From Bacteroidales bacterium M7 (GTDB lineage: Bacteria; Bacteroidota; Bacteroidia; Bacteroidales; Muribaculaceae), in assembly GCA_001689515.1 (NCBI GenBank), contig LUJR01000005.1, positions 1 to 64,000 of the forward strand: a stretch of 64,000 nucleotides of DNA, given 5' to 3'. Positions 46,394 through 55,839 of the stretch are shown here, in pieces. The stretch's first letter is position 1. Each line of letters starts with the position of its first letter. A program made the translations under genes and the position numbers. The notes beneath the pieces were generated by a model. The model was not told the origin of the DNA. It saw nothing but the letters and a program-made list of their open reading frames with translations, and made no database searches.

Positions 46394-46401
46394 TATATTT
46401 G
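46394..46401 (+). promoter_or_regulatory. Possible -7 element before the DUF1016 gene
   Basis: TATATTTG, 90 bases before the ATG at 46492; no clear -33 element. Confidence 0.4.
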
Positions 46402-46491
46402 CGTGTGGAACCTCTGAAAGACAATGAAATCATCCTGTATCAGCCTGTTGAGGGTGCTATATATATTGAATATTAACTGTAAATTCACGGC

Positions 46492-47559
46492 ATGGAACAC
46501 ATCATACCTATCTCGGAAGAATCAAATTATAATGAGATATTGCAACAGGCTGTTGCAGTTATTGAGGCGGCGAGAAGTAAAGTAGCCCGCTCTATTGTCG
46601 GCATATCCAATGAAATGCATTGGGAGGTCGGGAAAATCCTATATGAGCGGAAATTAGACAGTAAGCATGGAGATAGTGTTGTAAAACGCTTGTCTACAGA
46701 CCTCAAAGCGGCTTATCCGAAGATGGGTATGTCGGTCAGCAACCTATGGAATATGAAACGCTTTTATGTGCGTTTTCATAATTCAAATCCAAAACTACAA
46801 CGCTGCGTTGTAGTTTTGCCTTGGAGACACATCAACTATCTGATTCCTAAATTTAAAGATGATGATGTCGCGATAGAATATTATGCATCTAAATCTATCG
46901 AAAAAGGGTGGAACCGGGATTTGCTTGTCAATGCGGTTAAAATGGAAATGCACAAGCGTATCCCGGAATGCAACGTTTCAAACAATTTTGCAGTAGCACT
47001 GCCGGAAATTCAGGGAGCGTATGCCAATGAGGTATTCAAGGATTCTTATTGTATGGGATTTCTCGGTGTGACTGAGCCTATCCTTGAATTGGAACTTGAA
47101 CGGCGATTGGTCGAGAAAGTCAAGCTGTTTCTCCTGGAACTTGGTCAGGGATTCACATACATTGGCAATCAACATGTCCTATCCTATAATGGTAGGGATT
47201 ATAAAGTAGATATGTTGTTTTTCCATCGTGGATTGCGTTCTCTTGTCGCCATTGACCTGAAAATTTCCGAATTTCAGCCAGAATATGTAGGAAAAATGAA
47301 TCTATATTTATCCTTGCTTGACAGGCTTGAAAGAGGCAAAGATGAGAATCCATCAATAGGTATAATCCTATGTGCAGAGAAAGACAACGTAGAAGTCGAA
47401 CTTGCGCTTGACGGCTTCACGAAACCAATCGGCGTGGCTGAATACCAGCTGATTGTGCCTCAAAAGGAACTAAAACGACTCATAACTGACGAAATTAAAA
47501 CATTCAATCAAGAAATTGCAGAGAAATCCACAAAAGCAATAGCTGGAGAGAATGATTGA
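46492..47559 (+). CDS. DUF1016 (YhcG-type) PD-(D/E)XK nuclease-fold protein
   Basis: A 355-residue protein. The N-terminal YhcG-like domain (about 15-160) holds the conserved WEVGKIL and LPWRHI motifs. The C-terminal PD-(D/E)XK domain shows D240 (KVDMLFF), D255-x-K257 (AIDLK) and a following Gln (FQPEYVGKM). Such proteins are widespread, often beside restriction-modification genes, though here it stands alone between housekeeping genes. It is AT-richer than its neighbours. A perfect 29-bp palindrome lies inside the gene at 46790-46818. Exact activity is unknown. Confidence 0.9.
   Translation: MEHIIPISEESNYNEILQQAVAVIEAARSKVARSIVGISNEMHWEVGKILYERKLDSKHGDSVVKRLSTDLKAAYPKMGMSVSNLWNMKRFYVRFHNSNPKLQRCVVVLPWRHINYLIPKFKDDDVAIEYYASKSIEKGWNRDLLVNAVKMEMHKRIPECNVSNNFAVALPEIQGAYANEVFKDSYCMGFLGVTEPILELELERRLVEKVKLFLLELGQGFTYIGNQHVLSYNGRDYKVDMLFFHRGLRSLVAIDLKISEFQPEYVGKMNLYLSLLDRLERGKDENPSIGIILCAEKDNVEVELALDGFTKPIGVAEYQLIVPQKELKRLITDEIKTFNQEIAEKSTKAIAGEND
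46790..46818. repeat. Perfect 29-bp palindrome inside the DUF1016 gene
   Basis: CAAAACTACAACGC, a single T, then its exact complement. It encodes the PKLQRCVVVLP segment just before the conserved PWRH motif. Confidence 0.9.
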
Positions 47560-47677
47560 GCTGTTTTTTATTATCACCAGTACAATAATGGTTAGGTTTA
47601 GGCTGTTGGGCATATATACTAGCTATGAGAGGTGGTGGAAATGTCGGGGAAAATTTCGTTATGAGGGTTATTTGGGC

Positions 47678-47685
47678 TAAATTTG
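47678..47685 (+). promoter_or_regulatory. -7 element before the polyprenyl synthase gene
   Basis: TAAATTTG, 24 bases before the ATG at 47710. Confidence 0.5.
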
Positions 47686-47709
47686 CACTACGCAAACAAA
47701 TAACGCTTT

Positions 47710-48675
47710 ATGGAGACACTTCAGCAACTCAGCCAGTATGTAGCGGAGCGGATCGAGGCTCTGCATTATCCGGTGGCGATGGGCGGACTCAAAGCCCAGG
47801 CTGCTTATGCGCTCGGGGCGGGAGGTAAGCATCTGCGCCCCGTGCTCACTCTCGCTACCTGTATGGCTCTGGGTGGCAGTCGCGACCAGGCTCTCAACCA
47901 GGCTCTCGGTGTGGAGATCTTCCACAACTTCACGCTTGTGCATGACGATGTGATGGACAAGTCAGACACGCGCCGTGGCAAACCTACAGTGTGGGCGCGG
48001 TGGGACGAAACTGCTGCGATACTGAGCGGCGACGCGATGCTGACGCTTGCCAACATGTATGCCGGGCGCGGAGCCGGGCAGAAGCTTGAGCGTGTGCTTG
48101 ATGTGTTCAATACGTCAGCCATGGAGGTGTATGCCGGTCAGGAACTTGACATGCAGTTTGAGGAGCGGCTTGATGTCACGACATCAGAATACCTTCACAT
48201 GATACTGCTCAAGACCGCTGCGCTGATACGTTGCGCATGCGCTATGGGCGTGATCATGGCAGACGGTGACGATGCCACTCTCGAGGCGATGAAGGCATAT
48301 GCAGTGGGCATCGGTATGGCTTTCCAGTTGCGTGACGATTATCTTGACACCTACGGAGATGCAGCCACGTTCGGCAAACCTATAGGGGGTGACATACTCA
48401 ACGACAAAAAGACATGGTTTCTGACCTCGGTGCTCGAAAGCGACGAAGCTGACAATATCAAAAGCATCATTGCCGACAATACCCTCGCCCCTGAGGCTAA
48501 AATCGAATCCGTCAAGGAGATATATGACCGCTTGGAGCTGCCGGGGAAATGCACAAAACTCGTAGAGCAGTACACCAAGATGGCAGTCATGGCACTTGAC
48601 GACACTCCTATGAGTGACGAAGACAAGAAATTTTTCAGCGAAATAGCCGAATCGCTTAAGACACGTGCCATCTGA
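47710..48675 (+). CDS. Short-chain polyprenyl (FPP/GGPP) synthase
   Basis: A 321-residue trans-prenyltransferase. First Asp-rich motif D79-D80-V-M-D83 followed by TRRGKPT; second motif QLRDDYLD. There is no two-residue insertion in the first motif, and a bulky Phe (F74) sits five residues before it, features that limit chain length to about C15-C20. It probably supplies farnesyl or geranylgeranyl diphosphate for menaquinone and undecaprenyl synthesis. The TatD gene follows after two bases. Confidence 0.88.
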   Translation: METLQQLSQYVAERIEALHYPVAMGGLKAQAAYALGAGGKHLRPVLTLATCMALGGSRDQALNQALGVEIFHNFTLVHDDVMDKSDTRRGKPTVWARWDETAAILSGDAMLTLANMYAGRGAGQKLERVLDVFNTSAMEVYAGQELDMQFEERLDVTTSEYLHMILLKTAALIRCACAMGVIMADGDDATLEAMKAYAVGIGMAFQLRDDYLDTYGDAATFGKPIGGDILNDKKTWFLTSVLESDEADNIKSIIADNTLAPEAKIESVKEIYDRLELPGKCTKLVEQYTKMAVMALDDTPMSDEDKKFFSEIAESLKTRAI

Positions 48676-48677
48676 GG

Positions 48678-49457
48678 ATGATAGATACCCATACACACCT
48701 CTATCTTCAGGAGTTTGACCCCTCGCCACAGGATGCTGTGCGCCGAGCCATCGATGCCGGGGTGACGCGGATGATATTCCCCAACGTCGACCTCTCAACG
48801 GTGGAGTTGCAGCGACGGCTACATGACCAGTTCCCTGCCAACACGTTCATGGCGATGGGTCTGCACCCCACTGAGATAGACGGCGACTGGGAGGAAAACT
48901 TGAAAGCCATAGAAAGCGAGTTGCGGACGCACCGCGATGACTATATAGCGATAGGGGAGGTGGGCATGGATCTGTATTGGGACAAGACCTACTGCTGTCA
49001 GCAGCGCGAAGCTCTTGCTATCCAGACCGGATGGGCTGCGGAGATGCATCTGCCTCTGATTATTCATTGCCGCGAAGGGCTTGATGACACCCTTGATGTG
49101 CTTGGAATGTCGGGGTTTGAAGGTGATGTGGTGTTCCACAGCTTTACAGGTACAGCCGAAGATGTCCGCCGCATCCGCTCCACAGTCAGCAGCCCATATT
49201 TCGGCATCAACGGGGTTGTGACGTTCAAGAACTCACATCTGCGCGAGACGTTGCCTGAGATAGGGCTTGACCGCATGCTGTTAGAGACCGATTCGCCCTA
49301 TCTTGCCCCAGTGCCTCACCGAGGCAAGCGCAACGAGAGTGCCTATCTGGTGCATACAGCCGCCCACATAGCCTCTACATTGGGGCTGTCCATACAGGAG
49401 GTCGATGAAGCCACCACCCGCAATGCCGAAAAAGTATTCAGATTAAACACCATATAA
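48678..49457 (+). CDS. TatD-family metal-dependent hydrolase
   Basis: A 259-residue TIM-barrel metallohydrolase. Metal ligands are H5 and H7 (DTHTHLYL), E94 ([11 protein letters not shown]), H130 (IIHCRE), H154 (VFHSFTG) and D205 (LETDSPYL). TatD proteins are 3'-5' exonucleases or D-aminoacyl-tRNA-type hydrolases. It is immediately downstream of the polyprenyl synthase and 25 bases before purT. Confidence 0.93.
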   Translation: MIDTHTHLYLQEFDPSPQDAVRRAIDAGVTRMIFPNVDLSTVELQRRLHDQFPANTFMAMGLHPTEIDGDWEENLKAIESELRTHRDDYIAIGEVGMDLYWDKTYCCQQREALAIQTGWAAEMHLPLIIHCREGLDDTLDVLGMSGFEGDVVFHSFTGTAEDVRRIRSTVSSPYFGINGVVTFKNSHLRETLPEIGLDRMLLETDSPYLAPVPHRGKRNESAYLVHTAAHIASTLGLSIQEVDEATTRNAEKVFRLNTI

Positions 49458-49482
49458 AGACGCACATACACAAACCACCATT

Positions 49483-50673
49483 ATGACTAAAATTGGATCA
49501 GTGATGACTCCCGTGGGCCGCAAAGCTCTGCTTCTCGGCAGCGGAGAGCTTGGCAAGGAAGTGGCTATAGAGCTTCAGCGTTACGGCGTGGAGGTCATAG
49601 CATGTGACAAATATCCCGATGCTCCTGCCATGCAGGTGGCTCACCGCAGCTACGTGGTCAATATGCTTGACGGCGAAGCCATCAAGGCAATCATCGAGAA
49701 AGAGCGTCCTGACCACATCATCCCCGAAGTAGAGGCAATCGCGACTCCCATGCTTGTCAAACTTGAGGAAGAGGGTTTCAATGTGACCCCCAACGCACGC
49801 GCGGCTCTGTTGACCATGAACCGCGAGGGCATCCGCCGCCTTGCAGCCGAGGAATTGGGTCTGCCCACATCTCCCTACCGTTTTGCCAACGACTACGAGG
49901 AGTTCAAGCAGGCTGTGGAGGAAATCGGCATACCTTGCGTGGTCAAGCCTGTGATGAGTTCGTCGGGTCACGGACAGTCGGTCATCAAGTCGGCTGACGA
50001 TATAGAGCGTTCGTGGCACATAGCCCAGGAGGGCGGACGTGCCGGAGCCGGACGTGTCATAGTAGAGGGTTTCGTAAACTTTGACTATGAGATAACCCTG
50101 CTGACAGTGCGCAGTATCAGTGGCACAGTGTTCTGCGAACCGGTAGGACACATCCAGGTAGATGGTGACTACCGCTATTCATGGCAGCCCCAGCCTATGA
50201 GTCCCGTGGCTCTGGAAAAGGCGCGCGAGATAGCCGCTGCCATTACCGGTGCACTTGGCGGTCACGGTATATTCGGTGTGGAACTGTTTATAAAGGGCGA
50301 TGATGTCATCTTCAGCGAGGTGTCGCCTCGTCCGCATGATACAGGTATGGTAACCATGATTTCGCAAGACCTGAGCGAGTTTGCGCTACACGCCCGCGCA
50401 TTGCTCGGACTGCCTGTCCCTGCCATCCGTTTCTATGGCCCGTCAGCCAGCCGTGCCATCGTGGTGGAAGGCGACACCGACAAGGTGGTCATGGATAACC
50501 TCGAGGCAGTGCTTGCCGAACCGGGAGTACAGCTTCGCATATTCGGCAAACCCGAAGTCAAAGGACACCGCCGCATGGGCGTAATCCTCGCCACCGCCGA
50601 CACTCTCGAGGAAGCCCGTGCCAAAGCCGACCGTGCTTACGACGCTCTCCAGGTCGAGGTGCTACCGAGATAA
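49483..50673 (+). CDS. purT: Formate-dependent phosphoribosylglycinamide formyltransferase
   Basis: A 396-residue ATP-grasp enzyme that formylates GAR using formate and ATP in purine synthesis, an alternative to folate-dependent Pur[43 protein letters not shown] and [15 protein letters not shown] are PurT signatures. Length matches. A palindromic repeat pair follows the stop directly. Confidence 0.96.
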   Translation: MTKIGSVMTPVGRKALLLGSGELGKEVAIELQRYGVEVIACDKYPDAPAMQVAHRSYVVNMLDGEAIKAIIEKERPDHIIPEVEAIATPMLVKLEEEGFNVTPNARAALLTMNREGIRRLAAEELGLPTSPYRFANDYEEFKQAVEEIGIPCVVKPVMSSSGHGQSVIKSADDIERSWHIAQEGGRAGAGRVIVEGFVNFDYEITLLTVRSISGTVFCEPVGHIQVDGDYRYSWQPQPMSPVALEKAREIAAAITGALGGHGIFGVELFIKGDDVIFSEVSPRPHDTGMVTMISQDLSEFALHARALLGLPVPAIRFYGPSASRAIVVEGDTDKVVMDNLEAVLAEPGVQLRIFGKPEVKGHRRMGVILATADTLEEARAKADRAYDALQVEVLPR

Positions 50674-50678
50674 TAGAT

Positions 50679-50759
50679 TGTAGGGACATGCCGTGGCATG
50701 TCCGAATAGCCATACATGGCATTTAATGGGAAGCGGACATGCCACGGCATGTCCCTACA
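50679..50759. repeat. Paired palindromic repeat, ATGCC family
   Basis: TAGGGACATGCCGTGGCATG on the left and its mirror with ACGG centre on the right, spaced by about 32 bases. Located between the convergent purT and nhaD genes, where it could act as a bidirectional terminator. Confidence 0.88.
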
Positions 50760-50827
50760 GAGAAGATATAGATGAAAAATAGTCCGCAAAATTATAATTT
50801 TGCGGACTATTTTTATTGTTGACTCAA

Positions 50828-52171
50828 TCAGAGGACTCCGGGGATGAACATTGATTCTGCCCAGATGAGGACTATGCCGACGAGATAGCCGACGAGTACC
50901 ATCCATGTGATGCGGCGCAGATACCATGTGAATGAAATCTTCTCGATGCCCATTGCCACGACACCTGCAGCCGATCCGATGATGAGGAGCGAACCGCCCA
51001 CGCCGGCACAGAATGTCAGCAGATGCCAGAACACACCGTCTTCCACAAAAGCGGCGAGATATGTCGGGTCAGCCGATGCCTGTATGGCTGCTTCGGTAGC
51101 CACAGGGTACATGTTCATGCAGGCTGCTACGAGAGGCACATTGTCGACGATTGATGACAGCACACCGATGATGCCGTTGATTACATAGACTTCGTGGATG
51201 TTGTCATTGAGCCAGTTAGCGAGGGTGTTGAGGATGTTTGCCTGCTGCAATGCTGCCACAGCCATTAATATGCCGAGGAAGAAAAGTATGGTAGGCATAT
51301 CCACCCCTTTGAGAGCCGAGGATACACGTCCCTCCATCTTGCCCTCAAGTTTGTAGTGGTTGACGATACACTCGGTAATCAGCCATAATATGGCAAGTGA
51401 TATGATGATGCCGATATATGGTGGCAGTCCTGTGAAAGCCTTGAAGATGGGTACGAACAGCAGTCCGCCTACCCCGCAGCAAAGGATGGCAATCGAGAGA
51501 TGATGGTGTTCCTTTGAAAGCTCGTAGCCCACGCGCTTGTCCTGGGTGTTGAGTTCCTCGACAGGCGCAGGTGCTATCTGGTGTGAAGCGATGAATACGG
51601 GGATGACTACCGACGCGATACATGGCACAATCAGGTTGACAATCAGGTCAACGGACGATACATAGTTTTTCATCCACAGCATGATGGTGGTGATGTCACC
51701 GATGGGTGACCATGCGCCGCCGCTGTTGGCAGCAATAACTATGACGCAGGCAAAGAGCCATCGTTCTTTCTGGTCGGTGAGCATACGTCGGAGCATCATC
51801 ACCATGATTATTGTGGTGGTCATGTTGTCAAGGACGCTCGACATGAAGAATGCCACGAATGCCAGCACCCACATGAGTCCGCGCTTGTTTGACGCATGGA
51901 TTTTACGGACGATGATATTGAAGCCGCCGTAGCGGTCAATCAGTTCGACTATGGTCATCGCACCGATCAGGAATACTACTATCTCACATGTGTCTCCCAA
52001 GGCTATCACAAGATCATTGGAGATGTCGGGATCATGACCGCACAGGGCGTAGATCGCCCACAGTACACCGCACATCAGCAGGGCGAATGTCGCCTTGTTG
52101 ATATGTGTGACATGTTCGAGTGCTATCATCAGGTATCCGATGACAAACACCACAAGCATTAACGCTATCAT
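50828..52171 (-). CDS. nhaD: NhaD-type sodium/proton antiporter
   Basis: A 447-residue inner-membrane protein with about 11-12 membrane helices of the ArsB/NhaD fold. Signature regions are SSVLDNMTTTIIMVMML and AANSGGAWSPIGDITTIMLW. NhaD antiporters export sodium in exchange for protons. It is on the minus strand, convergent with purT and downstream of the second antiporter gene, from which it is separated by repeats. Confidence 0.92.
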   Translation of the reverse strand: MIALMLVVFVIGYLMIALEHVTHINKATFALLMCGVLWAIYALCGHDPDISNDLVIALGDTCEIVVFLIGAMTIVELIDRYGGFNIIVRKIHASNKRGLMWVLAFVAFFMSSVLDNMTTTIIMVMMLRRMLTDQKERWLFACVIVIAANSGGAWSPIGDITTIMLWMKNYVSSVDLIVNLIVPCIASVVIPVFIASHQIAPAPVEELNTQDKRVGYELSKEHHHLSIAILCCGVGGLLFVPIFKAFTGLPPYIGIIISLAILWLITECIVNHYKLEGKMEGRVSSALKGVDMPTILFFLGILMAVAALQQANILNTLANWLNDNIHEVYVINGIIGVLSSIVDNVPLVAACMNMYPVATEAAIQASADPTYLAAFVEDGVFWHLLTFCAGVGGSLLIIGSAAGVVAMGIEKISFTWYLRRITWMVLVGYLVGIVLIWAESMFIPGVL

Positions 52172-52346
52172 TTGTTGGATAAGTTTTTAGGGGTATTGAT
52201 AAGGTAATGCAAATTTACCCAAAAATGTTTAAAATCCATTGGAGTATTTTGGATAAAACTTTCCGAAATGCGCCCAAAAGCATCACACCTTAGATTCTTC
52301 CTATCGTATGGACGCGGCTATTATTGGTTAAGCTTATCTTAATAGA

Positions 52347-52433
52347 GTAGGGACATGCCATGGCATGTCAGCCCACCAGGCGTGATAATTGCAAATACTA
52401 CGGAGCGCTGACATGCCATGGCATGTCCCTACA
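52347..52433. repeat. Paired palindromic repeat, ATGCC family
   Basis: TAGGGACATGCCATGGCATGTC and its mirror, inner arms TGTCAGC/GCTGACA complementary. The spacer is about 35 bases. It lies between the two antiporter genes. The remaining 52172-52346 is AT-rich with no gene. Confidence 0.88.
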
Positions 52434-52444
52434 TCCGAAGGGAT

Positions 52445-53896
52445 TTACTCGGGGTCGGTCAGGAGCAGGAGGATATCGCCGATGTAGAGGCGGGTGTTGC
52501 CCTTGGGAACGAGGTATTTGCCGTCGCGCTTGATCATCACTACCAGTGTGCGCGGTGGGAGCTTCATTTCGCTCATCAGGTTGCCATCGGATAGATGCTC
52601 AGGGGCTATGACCATCTCTGATGATGCCCCTTCGATTTCTTCAGGAAGGTCGATGTCAAAGGTGCGCGATTTGACGGGAGTGGTCAACCCTAACCACCGC
52701 GCGAAGGATGTCACCGTGGTGCCCTGTATGAGCAGCGAGAGCAATGTGATGAAAAACACCAGATTGAACATGAACCGTGCATGCACCACCCCTGGTGACA
52801 TCAGGGCGTATGTGGCGAAGATGATGGGCACGGCTCCGCGAAGTCCTACCCATCCGATGTATGTCTTGGCTTTGAGGGTAAACTGACGGAAAGGGGCAAG
52901 GCAGAGAAACACTGACACTGGGCGGGATACGAGTATCATAAACACGCCAAGCAACAGTCCGGGCAAGATGATATGCACCAGTTCGTGGGGATTGACAAGC
53001 AGTCCGAGCGACAGGAACATTATAATCTGCACGAGCCATGTGAAACCGCCGAAAAATGTAGATATAGTGCGTTTGAGGCTCAGTCGACTGTTGCCGACTA
53101 CCAGTCCGGCGATATATACCGCCAAGTAGCTGTTACCCCCGATGATATTGGTGATAGCGAAAGTGAAGAGGCAGCATGCTATGACGAGCACTGGGTAGAG
53201 GAATTCGTTACTTGAGCGGAGCAGGTTGACCACTTTGACAGTCAGATAGCCCATGATTAGACCTGTCACGGTGCCGACACCGAGTTGCACCACGAGCGAC
53301 CACAGCGACGATGCGATGACTCCGCCAGTGAGGCGCGAACCGCTGTCAATCAGCGAAATCAGCAATATGACGAGCAGATATGCCATGGGGTCATTGCTGC
53401 CGCTCTCCAATTCAAGCATCGGTTTGAGCCGCTGGCGCAGCCCTATGCGCGATGTGTTGAGTATGGAAAACACTGAAGCCGAGTCGGTCGATGACATAAT
53501 GGCTGCCAAGAGCAACGATTCCAGCCATCCGAAAGCATACTGAGGCATCATCCACTGCATCAGTTCGTGGATGAATACACCTGTCAATATCGTGGTCAGC
53601 AGCACTCCGACAGTAGCCAATACAAGTCCTGGCGCAAGCACAGGGCGTATCTTGGCAAACTCCGTATCCAATCCGCCCGAAAACAGGATGACACACAGCG
53701 AAATCATGCCGATGAACTCGGCTGTGGATGCGCTGTCAAACTGTATGCCGAAGCCGTCAACCCCAGCGAGCATCCCGATGCCGAGAAACGCCAACAGTGA
53801 CGGCAGCCCGTATTTGCTTCCTGCCTTGCCGAAGAAAACGCTGAAAAACAGCAGTATGGCGATAACCAGCATTATATTGCCCGGAGTGATTTCCAT
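52445..53896 (-). CDS. Potassium/proton antiporter (CPA1, NhaP2/CvrA type)
   Basis: A 483-residue protein with about 12-13 membrane helices (monovalent cation:proton antiporter 1 fold, including LFSGGLDTEF and SSTDSASVFSIL) and a C-terminal RCK_C/TrkA_C regulatory domain (about 410-483, DGNLMSEMKLPPRTLVVMIKR and LYIGDILLLL). Such proteins exchange potassium or sodium for protons and help volume and pH control. With nhaD it forms a small ion-homeostasis cluster. Confidence 0.88.
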   Translation of the reverse strand: MEITPGNIMLVIAILLFFSVFFGKAGSKYGLPSLLAFLGIGMLAGVDGFGIQFDSASTAEFIGMISLCVILFSGGLDTEFAKIRPVLAPGLVLATVGVLLTTILTGVFIHELMQWMMPQYAFGWLESLLLAAIMSSTDSASVFSILNTSRIGLRQRLKPMLELESGSNDPMAYLLVILLISLIDSGSRLTGGVIASSLWSLVVQLGVGTVTGLIMGYLTVKVVNLLRSSNEFLYPVLVIACCLFTFAITNIIGGNSYLAVYIAGLVVGNSRLSLKRTISTFFGGFTWLVQIIMFLSLGLLVNPHELVHIILPGLLLGVFMILVSRPVSVFLCLAPFRQFTLKAKTYIGWVGLRGAVPIIFATYALMSPGVVHARFMFNLVFFITLLSLLIQGTTVTSFARWLGLTTPVKSRTFDIDLPEEIEGASSEMVIAPEHLSDGNLMSEMKLPPRTLVVMIKRDGKYLVPKGNTRLYIGDILLLLTDPE

Positions 53897-53972
53897 ATCA
53901 TACAGAGGGTGTAAAATGATGTATTTGAAACAAATTTAGTTAAAACCCAGCGGTTTTGCAACCTCAATTTGT

Positions 53973-53980
53973 TAACTTTG
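53973..53980 (+). promoter_or_regulatory. -7 element before the radical SAM gene
   Basis: TAACTTTG, 22 bases before the ATG at 54003, with TTTTG at 53954-53958. Confidence 0.6.
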
Positions 53981-54002
53981 TTGTGACGTAAACGCTTATT
54001 AT

Positions 54003-54782
54003 ATGCAGACAGTTCTATTTCATTCAACCATATTCGGTCCCATCCACAGCCGTCGCCTCGGGTCGTCGCTTGGCGTGAACCTTATGCCCGATGACGGCAA
54101 GGTGTGCACATTTGACTGCCTTTACTGTGAGGCTGGTTATAATGCTCAGGGTGCTGGCACCACGGGGCTGCCCACCCGCGAACAGGTCGCGCATGATCTT
54201 GAAACCAAGCTCCAGCAACTAAAGGCAGAGGGTGCCCCGCTCAATGTCATCACTTTCTCTGGCAACGGCGAACCGACTCTGCATCCCGACTTTGCCGGCA
54301 TCATCCACGATACGATAGCTCTGCGCGACAAGTATTTTCCTGATGTGAAAATATCGGTGCTCTCCAATGCCACGATGCTCCACAAGCCTGATGTCGTGGA
54401 GGCTCTGAAACTCGTTGACAACAACATCCAGAAACTTGACTCGGCAAAGGATGACACCATCCTTCTTATTGACCGCCCAAATCAGGCATTCTACTCCGCT
54501 CGGCGCGTCATTGACCAATTGAAGCAGTTTGACGGACATGTAATCATGCAGACTATGATGCTCCGTGGCAGCCATGAAGACGTAGAGATAGACAATACGA
54601 CCCATGACGAGGTAGCTGCCCTCATCAAGGCATATGAGGAGGTGCATCCGCAGGAAGTGATGATCTACTCGATTGACCGAAAGACCCCGGAAGAAAATCT
54701 GGTGAAAGTGCCCAAAGAGGATCTGGAGCGGATTGCCGACGAAATCCGCTGCCATGGCATCAAGGTGCAGGTAACTGCCTGA
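54003..54782 (+). CDS. Radical SAM protein (COG0731-like)
   Basis: A 259-residue radical SAM enzyme with the CxxxCxxC cluster at C35, C39 and C42 (KVCTFDCLYCEAG), the FSGNGEPTLHPDF glycine-rich strand and the SVLSNATML strand. It resembles the Tyw1-like family of Fe-S oxidoreductases of unknown substrate in bacteria. It is 51 bases upstream of the carboxypeptidase gene (from its preferred start). Confidence 0.85.
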   Translation: MQTVLFHSTIFGPIHSRRLGSSLGVNLMPDDGKVCTFDCLYCEAGYNAQGAGTTGLPTREQVAHDLETKLQQLKAEGAPLNVITFSGNGEPTLHPDFAGIIHDTIALRDKYFPDVKISVLSNATMLHKPDVVEALKLVDNNIQKLDSAKDDTILLIDRPNQAFYSARRVIDQLKQFDGHVIMQTMMLRGSHEDVEIDNTTHDEVAALIKAYEEVHPQEVMIYSIDRKTPEENLVKVPKEDLERIADEIRCHGIKVQVTA

Positions 54783-54833
54783 TATTTAATACTGTCAAAT
54801 ACAATGTTACTCAACGCAATACTGTCATTGATC

Positions 54834-55736
54834 ATGACCATCATCACACCGCCCTCGCTCAAGGAGGGTGACAAAATCGCCATAGTCTCACCCAGCGGGG
54901 CAGTCAATGCCGAATATATCCACAAAGCCGTCCCAGTGTTGAGGGAGCATGGATGGGAACCGACGGTAGGCGAACATGCCTATGACCACCACGACTCCTA
55001 TGCTGGGACAGCCGAGGTGCGCTACGATGACCTCCGCAAAGCTCTGCTTGACCCTGACATCAAGGCAATAATGTGTTCGCGTGGCGGCTACGGAGCGGTA
55101 CATATACTGCAGCAGCTTGACTCGCTGCCTCTGCGCGACAATCCCAAATGGCTCATAGGCTTCAGCGACATAACAATACTCCATGCTCTCCTTGCCAAAA
55201 ACGGCATAGAAAGCATCCATGGCAGCATGACCTCGCATCTTGCCAAGACTGGTGGAGAGGATGATGACTCGCAGGCATTGTTTGACATACTCCGTGGCAC
55301 TCCTATAACCTACGAGTTTCCCGCAGACCATCGCAACCATCAGGGCGAAGCCACGGGGCGGCTCTACGGCGGCAATCTCGCCGTGTTTGACGGACTCATC
55401 GGCACTCCCTATGATTTCTTCAATCAGGAGGGCGACATAATCCTCTTCATGGAAGATGTCGCCGAGCCGGTCTACAAAGTCGAGCGTCAGATGTACCAGC
55501 TCAAACTCATGGGAGTTTTTGACCGCATCAAAGGACTAATAGTAGGACAGTTCACCGAATACCCCGGAGCCAAAGCCAAGGAGATGGAAGACATGATATC
55601 CCGCATGGTAGCGGACTACGACATCCCCGTAGCCTTCGACGCCCCCATAGGTCACGTCTCCCACAACATCCCCCTCATCGAAGGCCGCCAATCCACCCTC
55701 ACCGTCACCCCCGACGGCGTCACCCTCCAGCAGTAA
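54834..55736 (+). CDS. LD-carboxypeptidase (peptidase family S66)
   Basis: A 300-residue serine peptidase of the LdcA family, which trims the terminal D-alanine from peptidoglycan tetrapeptides during recycling. The start at 54834 (MTIITPPSLKEGD) is preferred to an ATG ten codons upstream because it matches the family. The nucleophile is S111 in GFSDIT; ILFMEDVAEPVY holds the catalytic Glu region and APIGHVSHN the His. CSRGGYGA forms the oxyanion region. No signal peptide, so likely cytoplasmic. Confidence 0.9.
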   Translation: MTIITPPSLKEGDKIAIVSPSGAVNAEYIHKAVPVLREHGWEPTVGEHAYDHHDSYAGTAEVRYDDLRKALLDPDIKAIMCSRGGYGAVHILQQLDSLPLRDNPKWLIGFSDITILHALLAKNGIESIHGSMTSHLAKTGGEDDDSQALFDILRGTPITYEFPADHRNHQGEATGRLYGGNLAVFDGLIGTPYDFFNQEGDIILFMEDVAEPVYKVERQMYQLKLMGVFDRIKGLIVGQFTEYPGAKAKEMEDMISRMVADYDIPVAFDAPIGHVSHNIPLIEGRQSTLTVTPDGVTLQQ

Positions 55737-55754
55737 CCCCAAATATACACGTAT

Positions 55755-55786
55755 AGTCCCTCCGGGCAGTACTGCCCGGAGGGACT
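55755..55786. terminator. Perfect 32-bp palindrome after the carboxypeptidase gene
   Basis: AGTCCCTCCGGGCAGT followed at once by its exact complement, with no loop. It lies between the convergent carboxypeptidase and PD-(D/E)XK genes and shares GTCCCT/AGGGAC ends with the interspersed repeats. No T-run, so it may be a repeat rather than a classical terminator. Confidence 0.6.
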
Positions 55787-55839
55787 TATGGTTGTGTCCA
55801 TGTGATGAGGCTTTTATGATCTGTAGTGATGTGGGATGT

